Notes: generated by a model from the sequence alone, not told the origin. Numbered from the stretch's first letter, positions 22,901-35,242 are shown. The stretch: 64,000 nt of DNA from Leguminivora glycinivorella (GCF_023078275.1 NC_062973.1:4928926-4992925), one strand, 5' to 3'. Numbers and translations are program-made.

Positions 22901-24680
22901 AACCCTTATTCATTTTTAAATACCTATCCAACAATATATCACACGTTGGGGTTGGAATGAAAAAAAATATCAGCCCCCACTTTACATGTAGGGGGGGTAC
23001 CCTAATAAAACATTTTTTTCCATTTTTTATTTTTGCACTTTGTCGGCGTGATTTATATACATATTGGTACCAAATTTCAGTTTTCTAGTGCTAACGGTTA
23101 CTGAGATTACCCGCGGACGGACGGACGGACGGACGGACGGACGGACGGACAGACAGACATGGCGAAACTATAAGGGTTCCTAGTTGACTACGGAACCCTA
23201 AAAAAGTACATAAAAAGACCCATATAAAGTGTTTCTCTTAGGTACGTCAGTATATTAGTACTTAGAGGCCCGGAAGGAAGGGGCTGCCTTGTGCTGATTT
23301 ACTTTTTGCCAGAGGTGGAAGTAATCCACACTGCAGGCTTGGCCCGACTCGGCTGCACTTCACCTTAGTTTAAAAAATAAAACTTGCTTTATGATAAGCC
23401 ACGGTTCGCCGCCATAACATCCGGCGTGTTTGCAACAATCAAGGGCCTGGCCCTCAGAGAACGCCAAGCACTGTCTATACTTCATGTTGTACCTGGCTTC
23501 CATAGCACCTGCAAAAATATTAAATAAGCAAAAACATAATTTCTCTTCAGAATGTGTGAGAGGCCACCTAAAAAACAGGTATAACCTTATTTTATTATTT
23601 GATTAATCTTAAATAATAATATCCTCACTACTTTAAAAAAAACTTGTATCTTCGTCTGTCAATGAAAAGCAAATTGTAGTATGTATGGAATGCATATAGA
23701 TAGATGTACTGCGTTTTAACTTTGAGGAACAGCGTGAGATACGAGATTTTTTAAAAGTAGTGACGATACGTAGCTCGATAAAAAATATTGTGACTAATAA
23801 CATACTACAACTTTTCAGGTTTAAAGATGTGCTTAAACGCCACATGATGAAGAGCTGCGAAATTGACCCGTTCCTCTGGGAGAAGCAAGCCACCGACCGC
23901 CCTGTGTGGAGATCTTTTGTCGCTAAGAAATCAAATAACTGAGTCCCGTCGACTTTTCAAACTGGATATCCGACGGGATGAGCTGAAGGCCCGTCCTCCT
24001 GCGGCTATTCCATATAATTACATTAACGGTGTGCTGTCATGCCCGTCGTGTGCACGGGTTTTCGCAAATAAATTCGGCTACGTGAGCCACATGCGAGCAC
24101 ATCAACGTACTCAACAAAGGAGTTGAAAACAGTCACCATGGTCGGATACGGCCGGGAGATATATAAATAAGATAAATACTAATAAATAGTACATAAATTG
24201 GACAAAATAAAATAAGGCAAACCTACCTATAGCACTAAAGATATACCCGCTGCCACATTTCCCCTGATCCTTGACGTGTGATACGACCCCCATTTTCCTC
24301 CAATCAAATTCAGGTAAACTGGAGTAACTAGACACAGTGCTTGCGGTATTAGCAAAAGCTTCTGATACATTCCTCACAGGCACGACTCCGCTATATAACT
24401 CCAGCTCCTCAGGTTTTAAATCAGAGAAATGATTTATCGCAAACACGGTCATAGGATACTTTTCATTTCGAGAGTTAATATCTTTTAAACTTTCCTTGAA
24501 AATCTCTAGCCTTTCTAAATATTCCCTTCGGTCGTATACTTTTTCATGCTGCTTAACAAAATTTTTGAATAGATTCTCGGCGTGGCGTAGGTCGTAGTGT
24601 GGTTTATCGAGATGAGACGCCGCTGTGACTGCGCCGGCGAGGCAGACCGCCGCCCATGCTGCCCAAACTAACATGTTCAC
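16950..24680 (-). CDS. Papain-family (C1A) protease homologue, gene 2, five exons, catalytic Cys replaced by Gly
   Basis: Exons on the minus strand: 24227-24680, 23364-23508, 20897-21081, 19304-19411 and 16950-17092. They total 1035 nt, giving 344 aa with intact phase and GT-AG sites throughout. The order is signal peptide (MNMLVWAAW...), I29 propeptide (about residues 28-90), then the mature domain. The active-site segment is KCGSGYIFSA, with Gly for the nucleophilic Cys. The later residues are kept: His in DHCVLLVGYG (exon 4), Asn in WILKNSYG (exon 5, Tyr for the usual Trp) and GCYGG (exon 2). Exon 3 reads GVMLEKDYQYH...FGPLAI, as expected before the His exon. It is a pseudoprotease candidate: one lost residue in an otherwise open five-exon frame. 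A role in binding substrate, propeptide or inhibitor is inference. Introns hold many repeats, expanding the gene to 7.7 kb against 2.8 kb for gene 3. Confidence 0.85.
17125..18385. mobile_element. Non-autonomous TIR element in intron 4 of gene 2
   Basis: Inverted ends of about 75 bases beginning GGGGGGTTACCATGACGT (left) and GGGGAGTTACCATGACGT (right, reverse complement), continuing through GTTCAGTTTAGGTTGAGAGA. The interior is packed with short GTCATAA/CATAAT motifs in both orientations. The minus-strand frame at 17904-18191 is not recognised. The ends resemble GGGGGGGTTAACTATGACGTC inside the terminal repeats of the 55781-62901 transposon. Confidence 0.7.
18425..19060. repeat. Dispersed repeats in intron 4 of gene 2
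   Basis: Starts with CAGGAGGAATCAATTCTCC and AGATAGAGCAATGATTTTTTC, also at about 11690 and 39015. From 18560 to 18970 it is interrupted by another repeat with the hairpin GAACCACTCGCTTCGCTCGTGGTTC (18876-18902). Confidence 0.65.
19867..20105. repeat. Tandem repeat, about 116-base unit, intron 3 of gene 2
   Basis: Two diverged units starting GAACAGTGACATTTGGTGCAGTGGAAC and ending near ATATTTTTATAAGAA, plus the start of a third. No coding role is seen. The remaining intron 3 sequence (20105-20890) is AT-rich, with a hairpin at about 20610-20640 and a short (AC)n run near 20725. Confidence 0.85.
21253..21343. mobile_element. Small palindromic MITE in intron 2 of gene 2
   Basis: Copy B counterpart of the element at 160-250, with identical arms and flanks. 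Confidence 0.75.
22642..23206. mobile_element. GGCCAAGAGCG-type dispersed repeat in intron 2 of gene 2
   Basis: It begins AAAACCGGCCAAGAGCGTG and ends CTACGGAACCCTAAAAA, with a (GGAC)n tract near the end. Copy A has no such sequence at the matching place (near 1555), so this is a post-duplication insertion. Related copies are at 40001-40542 and 41881-42443. The superfamily is not clear from sequence alone. Confidence 0.8.
23760..24126 (+). pseudogene. 3' tail of a LINE reverse-transcriptase ORF, antisense in intron 1 of gene 2
   Basis: Copy B counterpart of 2114-2480, with the same frameshift and the same terminal finger; only a few residues differ. Confidence 0.65.
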
Positions 24681-24695
24681 TTGTAGATTACTTGT

Positions 24696-24731
24696 AACTG
24701 TGGATATCAGTCGTTTCAGGGCGTTTATATA
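24696..24731 (-). promoter_or_regulatory. Core promoter of protease gene 2 (TATA box)
   Basis: Same arrangement as gene 1: TATATAAA at 24724-24731 on the minus strand and a CCACAGTT candidate initiator near 24696. The adjacent sequence is nearly unchanged between the copies, so both probably retain the same core promoter. Confidence 0.55.
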
Positions 24732-25570
24732 CTCATATAATTATACTTAAGGCATTCGTTGTTTTTAGGTACCTCCGTGCTATCGTACGAGTATTTACGG
24801 CTCATAATTCTTGTAATTTCATAAAATAATTACCTAGAATATTTTAACTACAGTTAAACCGCCTTTGTGATAACATAATTTCTAACCTTGTCATACCTAA
24901 AACATTCCAATACAATTATTTACTCCATTTTGGTCTTTAAAAAGTCATGAATTTTTTTGCAACATTTTTTGCACCCGACTATTCAAACATGTAAAATATT
25001 TTACTTTATAAATTTGCCAAAACAAGTTTAAAAATCAAATCAAATATAAAATCAAGTATAAAATGTCAATCGCATTAGCAGGTATCTAATCGCAGGTAAC
25101 TAAAATATTACGAAGATTTTGCTAACCCATTTATATGTATAGTTACAGTACTAGTGTTACTACTTAAGTGACTTTACTTTTCAACTAGGCAATCATGTTT
25201 CTTTCACATCACCAATCGGGGTGGCGGTCGGTACCTCGTCGTGGGGACGCTCCTGAACCGACCTCATTATATCAGAAAAAACGCGATGTAGGAAATGAGC
25301 GTTCAACGTCATCTATCGGTAAATTAAGTAAACAAATGTGCGCGATCTAGTATGCAAGATGATTATTATGGGATAAATATTTATTGCATGAACCAATTTT
25401 AACTATTTGTTTTTATTTGAAAGCAGGTACTTTTATTGTTATTCGTAAAAAAGCAAATATGAAAAGTTTTTTATAAAGAAAAAAAAAATCAAAACACGTG
25501 TACGATTTTATTTTTACTGTGATATTCAAAATAGTAGCCATGTGTGGTAAAAACTCAACTACGGAAATAA

Positions 25571-25731
25571 GGGGGGGGGGGGGGGGGTATTTTTCACATT
25601 ACCTTTTCCTTAAAAAACATTTTTTTTTCCACACCAAACAGACAGACAGACAGACGGACAGAGTCGCACTAGAAGGGTTTCCTTTGTACCTTTTTGGGTA
25701 CGGAACCCTAGAAACCATAATAATTATTATA
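25571..25731. repeat. Poly-G run and (CAGA)n-associated repeat, copy B
   Basis: Counterpart of 3930-4072 with a G run of 17 bases (25571-25587) and the same (CAGA)n and GGGTACGGAACCCTAG end. Confidence 0.85.
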
Positions 25732-25779
25732 AATTAAACCGCCATGTGGTATGTTGATTCGACGATCATTGTCCCGATA

Positions 25780-28700
25780 TAGTCAGGGACCAAACGACCT
25801 CTTTTACAAAAAGTCGTCGACATCTCTTCTAAATACCTAAAACAGGTATGGATGTGTTCCTCGTTATCTCCAGATTACGAATTGACCTGTTTTAGTTTAA
25901 GGAGGGGGGGACGGGTTGAGAAAAAGGGGGGAGAAAGATGGCGGCCGACCATCATAGATATTTATTCACATCTCGACTCCTATGGCACCAATCTGTTCGT
26001 GCAAGGTGTCGTTTGAAAGCTTATTAAACCTACTTTAATTGTTTTCAAATAACTATACTCATAACAGTAACCGTTTACGAAATATTTGAAAATATGTGTT
26101 TTTTTATCGCGCATGAGTTGCACAAGTACTAGAAAAAATGCGTCTAACTCAATAAACAATAACTTTACCACAATTGATGTTATTATAAAATTTTCGCGTC
26201 TATTCATGCTCTTTTTAAAAATATAAGTTTCATTGGTATATGATAATATATAACCATGTAATTACGAATTTGGTTTAGCAGGAGTCACTCTGCCCGGTCG
26301 CAGAAATGGGCGCTGACCGTAGTAAAGTATTCAATATTTTTGAGGTCCTATTTTACGGATCCATATGCGAGAGGTATCGTTTCAAAGCTAATTAAACCTA
26401 CTATATTTTTTTATAAATAACTATAATCATAAAGGTAGCTGTTTAGAAAATATTTGAAAATATGTGTTTTATAGACCATGAGTCGCACAAGTACCTACTG
26501 GTAAAAAATGCTTCTTAATCAATAAACAACAACTTTTCCGGAATTAATGTTAGTATAAGATTTACGCGGAATTTCGTGCGCTTTCTAATAACATAAGTTT
26601 TATTGGTGTATGATATTATATAACCAAGTAATTACAAATATGGTTAAGTAGGGGCCACAGCGCCCGGCCACGTATGGATGCTGACCGTCGCCAAATTTTC
26701 TATATTTTTCAGATCCTATTTTATTTAACAGGTATCTTTTGAAAGCATATTATGCGTACTATCATTAGTTCTCAATAATTTTAGTTGTAACTGTAGTAGC
26801 TAACAAAATATTTGAAAATATGCATTGGAACCGATGTGAGTAAAACATGCTTCTAGCTCAATGAATTATATTTTTTTCCGCAATTGATATAATAACAAAA
26901 TAAACGGCGAAATGTATGACCTTTTCAAATAATAAGTTTTGTCAGTATTGCATAAACAATTAATGTTAATTTATCCATCATACTCACTGCGCACCGTCAT
27001 ATACATGGATGACCATTTTCGTTGCCGTGTTCATAATTTTTAAGATTGTATCTTGGTGCATGACCAATAAACAATAACTTTACCGCAAATAATGTTATGA
27101 TAAGATTTACAGGACATTTCATATGCTTTCTAAAAATATAAGTTTTATTGATGTATGATATTATACAACCAAGTAATTACGAATTTGGTTTAGCAGGTGT
27201 CACTGCACCCCCGTGACGTAAATAAGTGCTAACCGTCGCCTAATTTTACGTATTTCTCAGATCCTATTTTAGCGATCAATTTGTGAGAGGTATCATTTGA
27301 AAGCATATTATGCGTACTATCGTTACTTTTTAATAATTTTAGTCGTAATTGTAGAAGTTAACAAAATATTTGACAATATGTGTATTTTTACTGTATATGA
27401 ATAGCATTCGCACTGATACGAGTGAAACATGCTTCTAGCTCAATAAATTATATTTTTCTGCAATTGATATAATAACGAAATGAACCGCAAAATGTATGGC
27501 CTTTACAAAAAATGAGTTTTGTTAGTTTTGCCTAAACAATTAATGTTAATTTGTCCACCATACCCACTGCGCACGGTCAATCGTCATATAAACGGATGTC
27601 CACCGCCGTTGCCTTAATTTTTTCATCATTTTACAGATTTTATTTTACTGATCAATTAAGTATATAAGTAAATTCGATACGTGATAGATTATATTTATTA
27701 TGAATATACGATTAGTGAAATAAAATCTGAAAAAGGCAACGACGGTGGACATCCATTTATATGATGGTGCGCAGTAGGTGAGCTGAACAAATTCAAATTA
27801 ATTGTTTATGCAATACAAACCAAACTTATTTTTTGTGTAAGTCATACATTTTCCGTTTATTTTGTTATTATTTCAATTGCGGAAAACTATAATTTATTGA
27901 GCTAGAAGCGTGTCTTATCAATGCCAATGCTATTCATGCACAGTAAAATACACATATTACTAATCAAATATTTTGTAAACTTCTACAGTTTCGACTTGAA
28001 ATATTAGAAATAAAGATAGTACGCATAATATGCTTTCAAATGATACCTCTCACAAATTTATCAGTAAAATAGGATCTGAGTAACGTAGAAAATTTGGCGA
28101 CGGTCAGTCAGCACCCAATATCGTGACAGGGCGCAGTGACCCCTGCTAAACCAAATTCGTAATTACTTGGTCATATATTATCATACACCAATAAAACTTA
28201 TATTTTTAGAAAGCACATGAAATTTCGCGAAAATTTTATAATAACATTAATTGCGGTAAAGTTATGGTTTATTAAGTTAGAAGCATTTTTTATCTGTATA
28301 TGTGCAACTCGTGCTCGAAAAAAAAAGTCATGTTTTCAAATATTTTGTAACCAGCTACCTTTATAACTATAGTTATTCAAAAATAATTATAGCAGGTTTA
28401 ATTTGCTTTCAAATGATACCTCTTACATATGGATCCGTAAAATAAGAACTTAAAAATATTGAATACTTTACTACGGTCAGCGCTCATTTTTATGCGACCG
28501 GCGGAGTGACCACTACGAAACAAAATTCGTAATTTAATGGTTATATTATCACTTACCAATAAAACTTATATTTTTAGAAAGCTCATGAATAGTGGCGTAA
28601 ATTTTATAATTACATCAATTGCGGTAACGTTATTGTTTATTGACTTAGAAGCATTTTTTACCAGTACTTGTGCGATTCATGCTCGATAAAAAACACATAT

Positions 28701-29388
28701 TTTCAAATATTATGTAAACAGCTACCTTTAATATTATAGTTAAGTGTAAACAATTATAGTAGGTTTAATTATCTTTCAAACGATACCTCTCCTATATGGA
28801 TCCGTAAAATAAGACCTCAAAAATATTGAATACTTTACTACGGTCAGCGCCCGTTTATGCGACCTGGAGGATAACCCCTGCCAAACAAAATTCTTAATTA
28901 CATGGTTATATATTATCATATACCAATGAAACTTATATTTTTAGAAAGAGCATGAATAGACGCAAAATTTTTATAATAACATCAATTGCGGTAAAGTTAT
29001 TGTTTATTGAGTTAGACGCATTTTTTACTAGTACTTGTGCAATTCATGCGCGATAAAAAAACAAATATTTTCAAATACTTCCTAAACGGTTACTTTTATG
29101 AGCATAGTTATTTGAAAACAATTAAAGTAGGTTTAATAAGTTTCAAATGACACCTCGCACGAACAGATTGGTGCCATAGGACTCGAGATGTGAATAAATA
29201 TCTATGATGGTCGGTCGCCATCTTTCCCCCCCTTTTTCTCGACCCGTCCCCCCCTCCTTAAACTAAAACAGGTCAATTCGTAATCTGGAGAGGACGAGGA
29301 ACATATCCATACCTGTTTTAGGTATTTACAAGAGATGTCGACGAAAATCGTGAAGGAGACGACTTGTGGCCAAATTGGCTCTAGACTA
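25780..29388. mobile_element. Giant 3.6-kb inverted-repeat (fold-back) element, copy B only
   Basis: Copy A has the empty site GTCCCGATAGTCG at about 4132-4144. In copy B it is split, with ATA on both sides (25777-25779 and 29389-29391). Both ends start TAGTC inward. Arms of about 1.8 kb mirror each other around 27685, for example AAACTAAAACAGGTCAATTCG at 29263 against its complement near 25890. Each arm contains repeats of about 370 bases with motifs such as TTGCGGTAAAGTTATTGTTTATT and GGATCCGTAAAATAAG. No long open frame is seen. Superfamily is uncertain. Confidence 0.85.
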
Positions 29389-29441
29389 ATAGTCGTTTCA
29401 GCGAACGGTCTCATAGCGAAGAGTCTCGACCAACATCTTAA

Positions 29442-31537
29442 CCCTTAATTGGACAGTGTTCGCTGTGGCGAACATACATTTCAAAAAAATCTACTGGTCA
29501 CATTTTCGTCTTTTTTTTATATTTCTTTCGACTCAAATTGTAGCATTGTATTGTTTTAATTGGTAGAAAATTAATTCATTACTGTCACAATATTCGTATG
29601 TCAGCAGTGCACGCAAAATCGCGGCAAGACGGCAACCGCGAAGTATCATCAAGTTATTTATGACATTTTATTAGATTTTTATGGTGCCACATTAATAAAA
29701 ACGACATTTATCGGTTACCAATGAGGTAATTAATCGTACTAAAGAGTTTCTAGTTTAGTGTAAGTCTTAATTTAGTGACAGTGACACTTAAAAAGTCATG
29801 TTCGTGGTACCGAACACTGCCATCTTCACAGTGAAATAGTAGGTTTGTTGTATGTTCGGTGTGGCAAACACCGCCAGCTACGCAGTGTTTGAATTCCAGG
29901 GTTGCATGTTCGGTGTGACGAACATTGCCAACTTATCGGTGGACCTTATACCAAATTTTTATTTCACAAAAGAGCACAAAAGTAAATTAAATTACATTAA
30001 TATGACGTCTAAATAAAAAAATGATTAGCTAACTCTAACCTAATTACGCACATCCCGATGCAAAAGTACCTATCCCTGTTCTCGCCGCGTTACCGTGTTG
30101 AACCGCGATGGATGTGCATCAGGAAGGTCCTACAGCGAGGATTCAGACCCCTTTTCTTTTTCCCTCTTCCCCAAAAATACTTTCTTAGAGTAGATTCATC
30201 CATTATCATTCATCCAAGTAAAAAATTCTCAATACTCTCATCCGAGGTTCGCTTCACTCAAAGTGTAGTTAGGCATGCACTTTTTGCCCTCGGTGTCAAT
30301 AAGTCCAATGGGCCTGAGGGTCTTCCAGCTATTGTGCTGAAAACGTGCGCTGCGGAGCTTATCCCCAGTTTTAATTCGCGTTTTTTGGCATTCATACTGC
30401 TCAGGTAAATGCTCGTCATCCTGAAAGACTGCTTCAGTCCATCCAACCGCAAAGAAGGGTGATCGCACAAACCCTACACACCGACGGCCCATTGAGGCCC
30501 AGATGAGAGAACCTCTCTTCTCTCCAAGGCAATGAAGTAAGTGGTTAATAACCAGCTCTTGGCGTACCTGAAGAACACCAGATTATAGTGACCGGCAATA
30601 CGGCTTTCGCCATGGTCGTGGCGATGGTGATCTTTTGGTATACTTATAGTTGGGCCACCGCCATTGAGAACAAGGGAGAGGTACTGGCAGTTAGCCTAGA
30701 TATCGCTACCTAAGGTTTTTGATAGAGTTTATCATAAGACGCATCTCCCCAAGCTACCCTCGTACGGGCTCCCAGAAAGGCTTTGCACGTGGGTCGACAG
30801 CTTTCTACCTGGGTGAAGCATTTCAATTTTCATCGACGATCAATACTCAGAAATCCGGCCCATTAACGGAGGTGTACCCCAAGGATCTATCCTATCACCG
30901 ACCCTGTTCATCCTTCATATCAATGATAAGCTAGAAACTAGCAATATCTATTGCTGCTATGCGGATGACAGCACAGATGATAGCCAGTACACAGGTCGTG
31001 CAAATGCCTATCGTGAGCAGGTTTTGGAAAGCAGAATGCAACTTGTGTCTCAAATCGATGCCTCTCTTGAGCAGGTATCCGAGTTGAGTAAACATAATCT
31101 CGTCTAGTTGAACCCCAGTAAGAAGTTTTGCGCATTTTCCGCATATAAAACCCCATTTGACATAACATAACGCCTAAATTCCAGGACATTCCCCTTACCG
31201 TGTCCAAGAGTATTGGATATTCGGTGTCAACATTACGAAGGAGGTCTAGTTTCGGGGTCACAAAGTACAAAAAGGGCACACAAAGTGTAGACAATACTTT
31301 TATGTTCATTTTCTACGAAAAATTTGTATGTTTCTTAACATTTATACAGCAAATTATTTCACACTTTTAATTCTTGATTAGCTGGCAGTGTTCGCCACAC
31401 CGAACATAATTTTCCTGAAAAACTGAAAGATTATGATTTTTTTAATTATTTTTTCGGGGCTCCTTATGACCCATAAAAATAGTATTCAACAAAAAAAAAC
31501 GGTATTTTTAATGTTTCTATGTCTGCCAAATTAAGGG
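29442..31537. mobile_element. piggyBac-type non-autonomous element, copy B only
   Basis: TTAA at 29438-29441 and 31538-31541 flanks an element beginning CCCTTAATTGGACAGTG and ending CTGCCAAATTAAGGG; copy A has a single TTAA (about 4188). TTAA duplication with CCCTT-like ends is diagnostic of piggyBac. Subterminal motifs TGTTCGSTGTGGCGAACA occur several times near both ends. No piggyBac transposase is seen; the centre is filled by a dead LINE (about 30230-31310). Confidence 0.88.
30230..31310 (+). pseudogene. Jockey-like LINE reverse-transcriptase relic inside the piggyBac-type element
   Basis: Broken frames encode VNKSNGPEGLPAIVLK, then PKLPSYGLPERLCTWVDSFL, GGVPQGSILSPTLFILHIND and YCYADDSTDDSQ, in the proper order for a reverse transcriptase with YADD. 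Stops and frameshifts occur throughout. LINE ends are not resolved. Confidence 0.75.
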
Positions 31538-32397
31538 TTAAGAGACTCTCGCTAGGTGGCTGGATCAAGGGTCAGATGCAGAAGGCGGTGATCTTGGACA
31601 CAGCGCGGATAGTCCGACGGTTCGGTTCCTCTCTCTGTAGCCTTAACCACCGGTAGCTTGGGACCTGCCCCGCTGCTGGCGGCACCCTAGGTTAGGTTTC
31701 TATTAATGTGTTAACGGCGACTCTTATCTTGACCAAGGGGTTCCACCAAGGGTTGGTGGAACCGTTGGCCACATGTGTACAGCGGCCATGACAAAGTAGA
31801 TTTGTATACAAGCTGTCAGATCAATCTGAAAATTCATAATAAGAGCATGTGTGGACAGCAAAGAGTTGCAAAATTGTATGGAACTCCGTGCATTATGATT
31901 TTTCAGATTATGAATTTTAAGACTGTCTGTTGCCGGCCTAATGTTTCACGTTGTCACGTGAAACTACCGTCCGTAAACCGACTTTACAGACAACCAATTT
32001 TTTTTATTTTACTTTTATACTCATATTGTAAAAAACCTAGCCTAAGAGAAAATATAAATAAATCTATTATAAATTAAATGTTGATGATAATAATATATCT
32101 TCAGAGAATAATCTCTGCATAATGCGAAGCAACACGAAAAACAATACGGTAAAATATTTCATAAAATTTTTACTAATTTTGTAGGCGATTAATCCACAGT
32201 ACTAAAGTCTGGATCGAGTCATTTATGCCGCTAAATAGTAGTGGCAAATTAAAAAAAAATGTAAGCGCCTACTACGATTATCGTCCCATAGACAATATTA
32301 ATTTCGCGCCTTTTCTAGTGACAAACCTCGTGCTGCGCATGTTACTGGCAGCCTGAGATGCCGCTCAGCGCGCGTCTTTTGTTTATAACTATATATT

Positions 32398-32523
32398 CTG
32401 TCAAACAAGTCTGTCAGTGAATGGGAACAAAGAAAACTATAGGTATCCTTTTCTCTAGCACCCTAAAGAAAAGGAAGCATATAGTTTTCTTTGTTCTTAT
32501 GTACTGACAGACTTGTTTGACAG
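32398..32523. mobile_element. Palindromic MITE, copy B
   Basis: Copy B counterpart of 8516-8641, with the same nested inverted repeats. Confidence 0.8.
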
Positions 32524-33224
32524 AGTATAAACTGTATAAATAATTTTCTCCGATCAGTCAGTGCTCTGTCAATTATTGAATGGTTAGATGCACATTTTTT
32601 GTAAATATAATGTGGAAATAACATTTCATAGTAAATAAACTGTGTACTGCATAAATAATATCTTACATAATTTTGTATAAAATATTGGTGTATTATATTA
32701 TTTGAATGAATAGAGTGTAGCGGAACGCTTGAATGTGTTGTATACCTTTGCGTGGCAGTCAGACCTATTTTATCAGAGTTAGTGTATAAATTAACTTAAA
32801 TAACAGTGAAATACTTATAAATGGACTAATTAATAATTAAACTCAGAGATCGCTTCTATAAGTAAAGAAAACTATCGTGTATTGTGTGCCATCTGCTACT
32901 TTTCTGAAAATTGTGGCAAAATGTAATTTAAGAAATAGCTTTTTTTCACAAAACCAAGTTAATAGGCAAACGACTGTAAATGCAGTAAACTATGTAGGTA
33001 TATGAGAATTCTATGTAAAAGTTGATTATGAAGACTGAACATAATTATAATGAATGTAAGTGAAATGTACGTTCATGTGTAAGCGACTAAGGATTTTTAG
33101 AAGATACACGGTGGCGGCAGGAGAAGCGGTAAGCAAATCATTTAAATCACTATAATTACTATTTTAAAGCTGTACTGACTTACTGTAAGGACTTACGCTG
33201 TCTTAATCCGAATACGAATGCCTA

Positions 33225-33565
33225 CTCTGACTCCGATGGGTTCACCTGACACCACCATCTCTTGCGTTATCCCGGCATTTGCCACGGGATGCTCATGGGA
33301 GCCTCGGATCCGCTTTGACAACTAATCCCAAGATTTGGCATAGTCACTAGTTTTTACGAAAGTGACTGCCATCTGACCTTCCAACCCAAAGGGTAAACTC
33401 GACCCTATTGGATTACTCCGGTCTCCTCACGATGTTTTCCTTCACCGAAAAGCGTCTGGCAAATATCAAAATGACATTTCGCACACAAACTCATTGGTGC
33501 GAGTTGGGGTTCGAATCCGCGACCTCCGGAACAAACGTCGCACGGACTTACCGCTACACATTTTT
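33225..33565. repeat. Dispersed lepidopteran-type repeat, copy B
   Basis: Copy B counterpart of 10040-10370. Confidence 0.5.
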
Positions 33566-34155
33566 AGAAATTCCAAGAATTGATCTAGCTGACGTCTAAT
33601 CGCTACGTGCATAATGGGTGCTGTCCTTATTTTGTGGGCGTTTTAAATAATGAATACTTAGATATCATACACGAAAGACAAAACGACAAAGCCCACCCGG
33701 ATAATTTATATAATTTATTATAATTTTCATATAGTAGTATGACTACTTGAAAAACAACAAATCATAAAAATATTTAATAAAATAATTTGATTTGTTCCCT
33801 AGTTGTAAAGTACCGCGTTGCGTTTCTCCGCCGGGGTTTTGACACCTTTTCTAAAAAATCATCCCTAAAACTTAGGAAACATTTTAGTCCGTTCTAGCAA
33901 AAAACTCCATTTAGTACTATATAACGGCTCGGCCACGACATTGGTCTAAGCGCGACAGCGGTGAGCGGCGGCCATACATTGGAGCGAGACACAAAATACA
34001 AAATACAAAATCATTTATTCAGCAAATAGGCCACGGGGGCACTTTTACATGTCAACATTACAGAGTATTCATTAAAGTTAAACAAATGAAATTAATAGAA
34101 ATATTAACTAAAAATATTAATCATAAGCAAAGTAGCTATACACTGATATAGAATT

Positions 34156-35242
34156 AGAGATGTATAAAGTCTCTAAATGTCATATTATTACTAACTATAA
34201 TCAATACATAAAGAAAGTGCAAACAGATACAAAGATAAAAGAAATCTATAATACTTCAATAGTTGTAAAAGACTGAATATTACAAGTAAAAATATTATAC
34301 TTAATCAAATAATCCATGGAGATGTATAGCGTCTCCAAGAGTCAAATTTTATAAAATTAAAATATTTAAAAGTAAAAACCTTTGTCAAATAATACAAAAA
34401 AAAATACAGAAAATGAACAGCTAAATTACACATTTCAAGAGATGTACAAGTCTCTAGTTGTCAATCATTAAAGAACAAATCAAGTTTACAAATAAGGGCC
34501 AATCAAGGTTACAAATTAAGTTTAAAAATATAATCAAAATCTCAGAGATGTATAAGGTCTCTAAGTGTCCAAAAAACTAACATTAACTTAATCAAACGAC
34601 AACAAGGTCATTAAAGTAAGGAATCTATTTTAAAATAAAATATAATCAAAATCTCAGAGATGTATAAAGTCTCCAAGTGTCCAAAAGCTAAAATTAACTA
34701 AATTAAACGACAACGTGATGGTCTCTAGTGTCATCCTTAAGACATTACTTACTTAAGTTTAATTCTTACAAGAACCGAATGTAGTGTCTCGCAATCCGCT
34801 CAAAAGTAAAGTTAAATAATCTAACAAAACATGTGGCCCAGGTAAGCTTGAACAGACCAGTCTCCACAAACAGCACCCGTTCACGAGTATGACGCGTATC
34901 TCAGCCATCGCCTCCCTCAACCTCCATTCGGGAAGGTGGCGACCCGATCAACACGCCACCGTAAGCAAAGACTTTTAAGCGAGCATGACATGTTCAAGCT
35001 AACAGCAAATTGACAAAAGAAAAATCGACACAGTGAGACACGACATTAAGCTTGTAGGTGACATTAAAGAGGGCAACAATGCCTAGTATAGCTAATTAAT
35101 TAATTAATTACATGCTCAACGTGACTTAGAGATGTAAAGGTCTCTAAGGGTCAGTGTACTATCATACTTTAAATAAATTTTATATAACTACGCTATATAA
35201 TGAAAACAAAAATCTTAGAGGTGTATAAGGTCTCTAAGCGTC
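34156..35242 (-). repeat. Repeated stem-loop motif in the LINE 3' UTR
   Basis: On the minus (RNA-sense) strand the unit is GACACTTAGAGACCTTATACATCTCT, in which AGAGA pairs with TCTCT. Copies are at about 34156-34182, 34318-34343, 34437-34462, 34544-34569, 34656-34681, 34716-34733 (degenerate), 35127-35152 and 35216-35242. Compensating changes occur (GGAGA/TCTCC at 34318). The same unit occurs twice at about 9254 and 9411 and once near 48130 in related LINE tails. Confidence 0.8.

Larger units (their letters stand above)
31542..33924. other. Spacer in copy B, no host gene
   Basis: Matches 4189-4659, 8142-9076 and 9764-10727 of copy A once the copy A insertions are removed. Contains the MITE at 32398-32523 and the repeat at 33225-33565. 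Confidence 0.6.
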
